64,000 bases of DNA, taken from assembly GCA_964479535.1 (NCBI GenBank), contig CAYZMM010000006.1, positions 62,001 through 126,000 on the forward strand, read 5' to 3'. The translations under genes and the position numbers were made by a program. The DNA comes from S015-6 sp964479535. Its GTDB lineage: Bacteria; Desulfobacterota; DSWW01. Below the pieces are notes generated by a model, which worked only from the letters and a program-made list of their open reading frames with translations, was not told the origin of the DNA and did no database searches. Shown here in pieces: positions 44,845 through 51,961 of this stretch; position 1 is the first letter of the stretch; each line of letters opens with the position of its first letter.

Positions 44845-45528
44845 TCACGGATTCGCCTCCTCGCCAAGGTCCCCTGCTAGCAAATACGGCTTTGGGTCGA
44901 TACGCCGTCCGTCCTGGAGGACCTCGTAGTGGAGGTGGGCACCCGTTGCCCGGCCTGTGTCTCCCACCGTGCCGATCACGGCCCCTTTGCATACCGGGTC
45001 GCCCCGCCGGACGAGAATCCGGTCCAGGTGCGCATAACGGGTCGCGAGTCCCCCCGGATGAGCCAGCATGATTGACTTCCCGTAGTCACCTTCCCAGCCC
45101 GCCCGGATCACGTCCCCGTCGGCGGTCGCCCATACCGGGGTGCCGGGGGCAGCGGCTATGTCTATCCCCTTATGGAACCTCGGGAAGCCGTAGAAGGGGT
45201 CGAGTCGCAGGCCGAACCTGGAACTCACGGTGCCTGAGACCGGAAGGCCTGTCGGGAGAGCGGTCGGACGGTCCAAATCAAGGGAGGACAAGGTCGTGCG
45301 GGCCACCGCAGAGGACCGCTCCGCCGCAAGCCGGATTTCCCGGAGCGAGGCGAGAATCCTGGAGAGCCTGTCGGCATCCATGGCCTCATAGGTGCCCGGT
45401 GATATCGTGATCTCGGGTGCGTGACGGATGCGAGAGAACAGCGGAACGGGCAAGATGAGGAAGGCGATCAGGAAAAGCCCCTTCCCATTCCATGTGGCGG
45501 GCCAATAAGGAAGAATTGGCCGTTTCAT
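44845..45528 (-). CDS. M23 family metallopeptidase with N-terminal membrane anchor
   Basis: 227 aa. N-terminal membrane segment (GLFLIAFLILPVPLF, residues 17-31), a helical linker, and a LytM/M23 domain with SSRFGLRLDPFYG, the zinc ligands in FHKGIDIAA (His-x3-Asp) and the HLHYEV motif, all intact. Such peptidoglycan endopeptidases open the cell wall for conjugative pores. Encoded divergent in position from nothing: it is co-oriented with relaxase and ssb, upstream of the repeat array. Confidence 0.9.
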   Translation of the reverse strand: MKRPILPYWPATWNGKGLFLIAFLILPVPLFSRIRHAPEITISPGTYEAMDADRLSRILASLREIRLAAERSSAVARTTLSSLDLDRPTALPTGLPVSGTVSSRFGLRLDPFYGFPRFHKGIDIAAAPGTPVWATADGDVIRAGWEGDYGKSIMLAHPGGLATRYAHLDRILVRRGDPVCKGAVIGTVGDTGRATGAHLHYEVLQDGRRIDPKPYLLAGDLGEEANP

Positions 45529-45724
45529 AGGGCTTATCTACGTGCAAAAGGTATGCCTCGAGGGACCGATTTCGTCCTGACGTCCGAATTACATCCCTAC
45601 ACACCCTCTCAGTCCCCCCCGGTCTCTCCCCAGGGGATAGCCCTCCCCGGCAACAAGCGGCCGCGGCCATGCGGCAGGCCCCCCGGCGCCGGTCCGCCGG
45701 GAGGCCCTGATCGCCCGTCGGGTC

Positions 45725-46117
45725 CTAGAAGGGGATGTCGTCGTCCTTGACCGGGGGCGGCTCGTTCGTGGGCCCGGGGGCACCCTTACCGTTACCCCCG
45801 AGGAACTGCACCGAGCCGGCGATGATCTCCGTGACGGACCGCTTGTCGCCGTCCTTCTCCCAGGCACGGGTCTGCAGTCTCCCCTCGATGTACACCGTGC
45901 GGCCCTTGGCCAAATGCTGGCCGCAGATCTCCGCCAGCTTGCCGAATGCCACGACGCGGTGCCACTCGGTCCGCTCGGCCTTTTCCCCCTCGGCCGTGTT
46001 CCATCGCTCGTTGGTGGCCACGGACAGGGTGGCGACCGCAGTGCCGCTCTGCGTGTACCGGACGTCCGGGTCTCTGCCAAGGTTGCCGATCAGCATTGTT
46101 TTGTTCAGGCTCGCCAT
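45725..46117 (-). CDS. ssb: Single-stranded DNA-binding protein
   Basis: 130 aa. OB fold beginning MASLNKTMLIGNLGRDPDVR, with WHRVVAFGKLAEICGQHLAKG and GRLQTRAWEKDG, and the C-terminal acidic tip DDDIPF that recruits partner proteins. ATG 46117 has a good AGGAAAGGAG ribosome-binding site; the frame upstream of it is non-conserved. Element-borne SSB commonly protects transferred single strands. Confidence 0.95.
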   Translation of the reverse strand: MASLNKTMLIGNLGRDPDVRYTQSGTAVATLSVATNERWNTAEGEKAERTEWHRVVAFGKLAEICGQHLAKGRTVYIEGRLQTRAWEKDGDKRSVTEIIAGSVQFLGGNGKGAPGPTNEPPPVKDDDIPF

Positions 46118-46197
46118 GTCGGACTCCTTTCCTCTTGGGAAGTTGTGTAGGAGGTCAAGATCGCTTGACCTTTCACTTGAAGAGAAGGTCAAGCGGT

Positions 46198-46665
46198 TCA
46201 CGGGTCCGTCTTCACCCCGAGGAGTGAGTTCTCCTGGAAGCTGAAGAAACTGCCGTCCGGCGCGACCACGATGTGATCCAGGACTTCGATGCCGAGGAGT
46301 CTACCCGCCTCAGCCAGTCGATCCGTGAGCTTTCTGTCCTCCTCGCTGGGATTCGTGTCCCCGCTTGGGTGGAGGTGCCCCAGGATGATCTTTTCAGTGT
46401 TTGCCAGGATCGCCGGCTTGAACACCTCGCGAGGGTGCGTTATGGCTTGATTGAGCGATCCCAGGGATACAAGGTTGACCCCGATGAGCTTGAGCTTCGT
46501 GTCGAGGAGTGCGACCGCGAAGCCCTCCCGGTCGTACCCGGAAAAGAACCGTGCGAACACCCTGGCAGCGGCATTGGCCCTGCGGATCGCATATTGGGGA
46601 CCGGCCCGTTCCCGGACCAGCACGACCTTGTACACAGGCAGGCAGACGCCCTTCTGACCGGACAT
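46198..46665 (-). CDS. RadC-like JAB/MPN domain protein
   Basis: 155 aa. RadC-type JAMM domain: GFAVALLDTKLKLIGVNLVS, then HLHPSGDTNPSEEDRKLTDRL with the His-x-His-x7-Asp metal motif, then GIEVLDHIVVAPDG and SFQENSLL. It lacks the helix-hairpin-helix of chromosomal RadC, as usual for copies on mobile elements. Role unknown, often assumed in DNA repair or anti-restriction. ATG 46665 follows AAGGAG. Confidence 0.88.
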   Translation of the reverse strand: MSGQKGVCLPVYKVVLVRERAGPQYAIRRANAAARVFARFFSGYDREGFAVALLDTKLKLIGVNLVSLGSLNQAITHPREVFKPAILANTEKIILGHLHPSGDTNPSEEDRKLTDRLAEAGRLLGIEVLDHIVVAPDGSFFSFQENSLLGVKTDP

Positions 46666-46693
46666 AAGGGGTTTCTCCTTATGAGGCAATGTC

Positions 46694-46765
46694 TCATTCA
46701 GCGATTTCGAGCACGGAGTTGCGGCGGAAGCTGAAGAACCTTCGCGTCGGGGTAACGATTGGGCG
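46694..46765 (-). pseudogene. Duplicate C-terminal tail of a RadC-like gene
   Basis: The reverse strand reads RPIVTPTRRFFSFRRNSVLE, then IAE and a stop, parallel to the end of the intact neighbour (VAPDGSFFSFQENSLLG). Only about 23 codons survive, 29 bp upstream of the intact gene's start. Confidence 0.55.
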
Positions 46766-46774
46766 CCGGGGGGA

Positions 46775-46821
46775 AGCCGTTTCTTGCCTCTTCGCCACAC
46801 CGGAGAGGTTAAGAAACGGCT
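46775..46821. promoter_or_regulatory. Long hairpin upstream of radC-like gene
   Basis: An 11-bp perfect inverted repeat, AGCCGTTTCTT / AAGAAACGGCT, with an inner CCTCT/AGAGG extension. It lies 110 bp upstream of the RadC-like start. No T-run on either strand. Could be an attenuator, protein site or remnant transposon end. The rest of 46822-47031 shows nothing recognisable. Confidence 0.45.
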
Positions 46822-47031
46822 GGGCAGGTCCCGCGGGGAGTGGAAGCCGCGGACACCACAGGTGGGCTGTTGACCAGCGGACCCGCAGGTTTGATCCCGT
46901 TCTGGATGTCGAGGATTGGGAGGAATGTGATAAGGATGGAGTGTTCTAACATTGGCGCTGTTTGCGTCAGATGCCCGGTCAAAGACGGTCGTAACCAAGC
47001 TATCTTATTACACTATTTCTATGAGTCTTGC

Positions 47032-47060
47032 TTGACACAGCAGTTATACCGTCGTATTGT
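47032..47060 (+). promoter_or_regulatory. Sigma-70-type promoter ahead of the defence genes
   Basis: TTGACA (47032-47037), 17 bp, TATTGT (47055-47060). It faces right, towards the Res gene, in an AT-rich pocket between the element genes and the defence cluster. Confidence 0.6.
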
Positions 47061-47090
47061 ATATGAAAATCTCTATGATAAGAGGGTATC

Positions 47091-47216
47091 TTGGCGCCTC
47101 GAGATATCCCTGCACCCGACGTCACAACCTTGCCGGGCTTCCAAGGATCCATCCGGCAAATCTCCTGGTTCACCGAGAACGAAGTTGACGCCTTGACCAA
47201 GGCTTTTGAACAGTGA
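47091..47216 (+). CDS. Small ORF between promoter and Res gene
   Basis: 41 aa if initiated at TTG 47091 after AGAGGG: MAPRDIPAPDVTTLPGFQGS, then IRQISWFTENEVDALTKAFE and Q. It is in the same frame as the Res gene, separated from it by a TGA and about 48 open codons. No family recognised. It could be a short regulator of the defence operon or the remnant of a longer N-terminal region. Confidence 0.35.
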   Translation: MAPRDIPAPDVTTLPGFQGSIRQISWFTENEVDALTKAFEQ

Positions 47217-47360
47217 TACGAGACAGATTCAGAATCCGCAAGTCCGCCGAACCTGCGGTCGGTACTGGTTCGTCTGCCACGCGCTCCGATTTACGGGGGC
47301 CAGGATCGGCGATATGCCCTTGGGGGACGAAATACGGCGGCATCCGGAGATAAATCGGAG

Positions 47361-50300
47361 ATGGAAAATCGCTTCTTCGAGAAACCGATCCTTTACTCCC
47401 CTTACGAATATCCAGTTCGCCACTGGGAACTTGATAATCAAGGACAGCCGACCCAGCAGATCATTGAGAGGCGGCGCCGTGCCGAATTCATCACACCGAT
47501 TCCAAAGCCTCGAAAGCGGAGGGGATCGGCCGAGCGACAGCAACACCTGATCTTCGACGAAGGCAAAGGACTTTCGACCCAAGCCCAGCAGTACGATCCA
47601 ACTCCGATCATCAATGAGCTGCGTCACTACGTAGACCAGTGGCGCAGCCTCGCGAATTCCAGCTGGCAGGTCACGCCCGAAACCGCTCGCCTGCTTCAGC
47701 ATTGGCGACATCACAGGTTCAACAGCATCCGGCCGTTTTTCTGCCAGGTTGAAGCGGTTGAAACCACGATCTGGCTGACCGAGGTGGCGCCGAGGGCAGG
47801 CAAGGCCGGAAGCAAGTTTCTGGAACACCTTGCCAATGCTAATAACGATACGAACCCGGAGCTAACGCGACTGGCGCTCAAACTGGCCACTGGCGCCGGA
47901 AAGACCACCGTCATGGCCATGCTGATTGCCTGGCAGACCGTGAATGCGGTGCGCCGGCCGAACAGCAAGAAGTTCACGCGCGGATTTCTGATCGTGACAC
48001 CCGGCCTGACGATTCGGGATCGTCTGCGCGTACTTCAGCCCAACGATCCGGACAGCTACTATCAAAGTCGTGAGTTGGTGCCGAGCGACATGCTGAGCGA
48101 TCTGGATCGCGCGAAGATCGTCATCACCAACTACCACGCCTTCAAGCTGCGCGAGCGGCTGGAATTGTCCAAGGGCGGCCGCTCCCTGCTTCAGGGACGC
48201 GGGGACGGGCTCAACACCCTGGAGACCGAAGGGCAGATGCTCCAGCGGGTCATGCCCGGTCTGATGGGCATAAAGAACATCCTGGTAATCAACGACGAGG
48301 CGCACCACTGCTACCGCGAAAAGCCGGTGTACGACGGCGAGGAGGATCTGAAGGGCGACGACAAGAAGGAGGCCGAGAAAAACAACGAGGCCGCGCGCCT
48401 CTGGATCACGGGTCTCGAATCCGTCAAACGCAAGCTCGGCGTTGCAACGGTCATTGACCTGTCGGCTACACCCTTCTTCCTGCGCGGCTCGGGCTATGCT
48501 GAGGGCACCCTTTTCCCTTGGACCATGAGCGACTTTTCGCTGATGGATGCCATCGAATGCGGGATCGTAAAACTGCCGCGCGTGCCCGTTGCGGACAACA
48601 TTCCAGGCGGGGAGATGCCGAGGTTCCGAGAGCTGTGGAAACACATCGGGCCGAAGATGCCCAAGAAGGGCCGGGGCAAAGCAAAGACCCTTGATCCGCT
48701 GAGCATTCCCGTAGAACTCCAGACCGCACTGGAGGCACTCTACGGCCACTACGCAAAGACCTTCGAACTCTGGCAGCAGAGCGGCATCAAGGTCCCTCCT
48801 TGCTTTATTGTTGTCTGCAACAATACCTCCACATCAAAGCTTGTCTATGACTACATCTCCGGTTTTCAGCGGGTGAACGAAGATGGTTCGACCACACTGG
48901 AAAACGGCCGCCTGGCCTTGTTCCGGAATTTCGATGAACATGGCGACCCGATTGCCCGCCCGCGAACGATTCTGATCGACAGCGAACAGCTCGAATCCGG
49001 GGACGCCTTGGACAACAACTTCCGTACCATGGCCTCTGACGAGATCGAACGGTTCCGTCGCGAGATCATCGAACGTACCGGCGACCGTAGTCAGGCAGAT
49101 AAGCTCACGGACCAGGATCTCTTACGGGAAGTGATGAACACCGTCGGTAAGGTTGGCCGCCTCGGCGACTCGGTTCGCTGCGTAGTATCGGTCTCCATGC
49201 TTACCGAGGGCTGGGACGCAAGAACCGTCACGCATGTGCTTGGGGTTCGCGCCTTCGGTACCCAACTGCTGTGCGAGCAGGTGATCGGTCGGGCGCTGCG
49301 CCGCCAGTCTTACGAGCTCAACGAGGAGGGCCTCTTCAACGTCGAATACGCGGACGTTCTGGGCATTCCGTTCGACTTCACCGCCAAACCGGTGGTTGCA
49401 CCCCCGCAGCCGCCGCGCGAGACCATTCAGGTCCGGGCCGTGCGCCCGGAACGCGATCCCCTCGAAATCCGGTTTCCACGTGTCTCAGGGTATCGTGTGG
49501 AACTGCCGGAAGAACGGCTCACTGCTGAGTTTAATGAGGACTCCGTACTTGAGCTTACCCCAGATCTCGTCGGCCCTTCGATCACCAGAAACTCCGGGAT
49601 CATAGGTGAAGCCGTTGATCTCAGCCTGGAACATCTCGAAGACATGCGCCGCTCGACGCTCCTGTTCCACATCACCCAGCGACTGCTTTACACCAAGTGG
49701 CGGGACCCCGGCGAGGAGGCCAAGCTCCACCTGTTCGGACAACTCAAACGGATCACCAGGCAGTGGCTCGATACCTGCCTGGTGTGCAAAGGCGGCACGT
49801 ATCCGGCACTACTCATGTACCAGGAATTGGCCGACATGGCCTGTGAACGCATTACCGCCGGCATTACTCGAGCGCTCGTGGGCGAGCGGCCCATCAAGGC
49901 GGTACTCGATCCTTACAACCCAACCGGCTCCACCATGCACGTGAACTTCAATACCTCCAAGGCCAGCCGTTGGGAGACCGACGCCCGCCGTTGTCACATC
50001 AACTGGGTCATCCTCGACAGCGATTGGGAGGCCGAATTCTGCCGCGTGGCCGAGGCGCATCCGCGGGTCAACGCCTACGTGAAAAACCACAATCTCGGCC
50101 TGGAGGTTCCCTACCGCTATGGCTCCGAAATGCGCACCTACCTCCCTGACTTCATCGTGCTGGTGGACGATGGCCACGGGGAGGCCGACTTGCTGCACCT
50201 CATCGTCGAGATCAAGGGCTACCGGCGCGAGGACGCCAAGGAGAAGAAGGCTACCATGGAGGCCTACTGGGTGTCCGGTGTGAACAATCTCGGAGCCTAT

Positions 50301-50417
50301 GGCCGATGGGCCTTTGCCGAGTTCACCGAGTTCTACCAAGTGGAAACCGACTTCGAGGCCAAGGTCGAGGCAGAATTCAACAAGATGATCGACCGACTCT
50401 TAACCGAAAAGGCCTAA
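47361..50417 (+). CDS. Type III-like restriction enzyme, helicase-nuclease (Res) subunit
   Basis: 1018 aa. Superfamily 2 helicase with Walker A ATGAGKTTVMAMLIAW near residue 177, motif II INDEAHHCYREK near residue 310, SATPFF (motif III) and LTEGWDARTVTHVLG plus QVIGRALRRQ (motifs V and VI). A C-terminal PD-(D/E)xK nuclease is suggested by LPDFIVLVDDG followed by LIVEIKGYRRED. It resembles the large stand-alone Res proteins of the BPTD_3080 type. ATG 47361 is used; no strong ribosome-binding site is visible and the frame is open for 48 codons upstream. The cognate methylase is two genes downstream. Confidence 0.87.
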   Translation: MENRFFEKPILYSPYEYPVRHWELDNQGQPTQQIIERRRRAEFITPIPKPRKRRGSAERQQHLIFDEGKGLSTQAQQYDPTPIINELRHYVDQWRSLANSSWQVTPETARLLQHWRHHRFNSIRPFFCQVEAVETTIWLTEVAPRAGKAGSKFLEHLANANNDTNPELTRLALKLATGAGKTTVMAMLIAWQTVNAVRRPNSKKFTRGFLIVTPGLTIRDRLRVLQPNDPDSYYQSRELVPSDMLSDLDRAKIVITNYHAFKLRERLELSKGGRSLLQGRGDGLNTLETEGQMLQRVMPGLMGIKNILVINDEAHHCYREKPVYDGEEDLKGDDKKEAEKNNEAARLWITGLESVKRKLGVATVIDLSATPFFLRGSGYAEGTLFPWTMSDFSLMDAIECGIVKLPRVPVADNIPGGEMPRFRELWKHIGPKMPKKGRGKAKTLDPLSIPVELQTALEALYGHYAKTFELWQQSGIKVPPCFIVVCNNTSTSKLVYDYISGFQRVNEDGSTTLENGRLALFRNFDEHGDPIARPRTILIDSEQLESGDALDNNFRTMASDEIERFRREIIERTGDRSQADKLTDQDLLREVMNTVGKVGRLGDSVRCVVSVSMLTEGWDARTVTHVLGVRAFGTQLLCEQVIGRALRRQSYELNEEGLFNVEYADVLGIPFDFTAKPVVAPPQPPRETIQVRAVRPERDPLEIRFPRVSGYRVELPEERLTAEFNEDSVLELTPDLVGPSITRNSGIIGEAVDLSLEHLEDMRRSTLLFHITQRLLYTKWRDPGEEAKLHLFGQLKRITRQWLDTCLVCKGGTYPALLMYQELADMACERITAGITRALVGERPIKAVLDPYNPTGSTMHVNFNTSKASRWETDARRCHINWVILDSDWEAEFCRVAEAHPRVNAYVKNHNLGLEVPYRYGSEMRTYLPDFIVLVDDGHGEADLLHLIVEIKGYRREDAKEKKATMEAYWVSGVNNLGAYGRWAFAEFTEFYQVETDFEAKVEAEFNKMIDRLLTEKA

Positions 50418-50422
50418 CCACC

Positions 50423-51865
50423 GTGGCCGCCACCGGACTGAAGATATTCGTGAGCAGCGTCCAGAAGGAGCTCGCAGAGGAGCGTCGTGCCCTGAAAACG
50501 TTCATCGAGAGCGACGCACTGCTGCGTCGGTTCTTCACGGTCTTTCTGTTCGAAGACCTGCCTGCCAGCGACAGGCGCGCGGATGCCGTTTATCTCGCTG
50601 AAGTGGACCGTTGCGCCGTATACCTCGGGCTGTTCGGGAACGACTACGGATTCGAAGACGACGAGGGTCTCTCGCCGACGGAGCGGGAGTTCGACCGTGC
50701 GACCATTCAGGGGAAGCCTCGGCTCATTTTTGTCAAAGGCAAGGGCGACAGGCAGCGGCATCCCAAGATGCGCGCGCTCGTTCGCAAAGCCGGGAGCCAG
50801 CTCATTCGCCGACGATTCATCAGCATCGCAGAGCTGAATGCCGCGGTTTATGAAAGCCTGGTAGAGCACCTGGAATCCTGCGGGGTTATTCAAGACCGTC
50901 CTTTCGAGGAAATGCCTTGTAGGGATGCAACGCTCGACGATTTGGCCCCCCCTGCTGTGGCTAGCTTCGTACGCCTCGCCCGCTCGGAACGTCAGTTTCC
51001 CCTGACGGAAGCCGCATCTTTGATCGAGGTCCTGACCCACCTCAACCTGCTCTGCGAGGGACAGCCTACCAACGCTTCCCTGCTCCTTTTCGGGAGGGAT
51101 CCCCAGCGTTTTCTCCCTTCTGCCGAGGTCCGCTGCATGCACTTTCATGGCACGGAAATTCAGCGGCCGGTGCCGTTCTACCGAATCTTCAAGGATAGCG
51201 TCTTCGAGCAGGTGGATATGGCCGTGGACTTCGTCATGTCCAAGCTCAATCGCAGCGTCGGAACTCGCGACGAGAGTAGTCAGGCGCCAGTCCGTTACGA
51301 AATCCCGCACGCGGTGATCCGGGAGGCCATTGTTAATGCCGTGGCCCATCGTGATTACACCTCAGGGGGCGCCGTGCAGGTTTCGGTCTTCGCTGATCGC
51401 GTCGAGGTCTGGAATCCTGGTGTTCTGCCTGCCCCCCTGACAACGGAAAGTCTCCGCCGTCCTCATGGCTCCATCCCCCGGAACCACCGGCTGTGCGAAG
51501 CGCTCTTCCTTGCTCGTTACATTGAGAAATTCGGCACCGGCACCCTCATGATGATCCGCGAAAGCCGTGCCCACAATCTGCCCGAACCCGACTTCGCTCA
51601 GCGGGGGGGCGAATTTACCATCGCCCTGTGGCGGGATTGGCTCACGGACGACGTGTTGGCCGGTTTCCACCTAAACGACCGTCAGACACAGGCCGTGTCC
51701 CATGTTAAGCAGACGGGTCGTATCTCCAACTCCGAATATCAACGGCTTACGGGTGCCGCCCGCAAGACTGCCGCCCGGGACCTTGATGATCTTGTCGAGA
51801 AAGGCGTTTTCGTGCGCGTTGGGGAGAAGCGCGGAAGCCACTACGTTCAGGCAGGCAAGAAATGA
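50423..51865 (+). CDS. DUF4062-ATPase-wHTH protein in the restriction cluster
   Basis: 480 aa. N-terminal DUF4062 (LKIFVSSVQKELAEERRAL, then YLGLFGNDYG and SPTEREFDRA), a family of TIR/NucS-like fold found in immune-type proteins. The middle resembles the AlbA_2/RecG-like ATP-binding group, with a GHKL-type ATP site (IPHAVIREAIVNAVAHRDYT; FADRVEVWNPG; EKFGTGTLMM). The end is a winged helix (ISNSEYQRLTGAARKTAARDL). GTG 50423 is only 5 bp after the Res stop. It could sense nucleotides or foreign DNA and regulate Res-Mod, or act as an effector itself. Confidence 0.75.
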   Translation: MAATGLKIFVSSVQKELAEERRALKTFIESDALLRRFFTVFLFEDLPASDRRADAVYLAEVDRCAVYLGLFGNDYGFEDDEGLSPTEREFDRATIQGKPRLIFVKGKGDRQRHPKMRALVRKAGSQLIRRRFISIAELNAAVYESLVEHLESCGVIQDRPFEEMPCRDATLDDLAPPAVASFVRLARSERQFPLTEAASLIEVLTHLNLLCEGQPTNASLLLFGRDPQRFLPSAEVRCMHFHGTEIQRPVPFYRIFKDSVFEQVDMAVDFVMSKLNRSVGTRDESSQAPVRYEIPHAVIREAIVNAVAHRDYTSGGAVQVSVFADRVEVWNPGVLPAPLTTESLRRPHGSIPRNHRLCEALFLARYIEKFGTGTLMMIRESRAHNLPEPDFAQRGGEFTIALWRDWLTDDVLAGFHLNDRQTQAVSHVKQTGRISNSEYQRLTGAARKTAARDLDDLVEKGVFVRVGEKRGSHYVQAGKK

Positions 51866-51923
51866 GCCACTTATGGGACTTATGGAATTGCAGGGTGGGT
51901 GCTGACGCCATTCGCCGGAATGG

Positions 51924-51961
51924 GACATTTATGAGACATTTGAGACATAGGACATAGACAT
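51924..51961. repeat. GACAT short repeats upstream of mod
   Basis: Five copies of GACAT start at 51924, 51935, 51944, 51951 and 51957, in a 94-bp gap, the last running into the mod ATG. No usual ribosome-binding site is visible for mod, so the repeats occupy the translation start region. Spacing of 6-11 bp is irregular, unlike a slipping tract. Confidence 0.5.
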
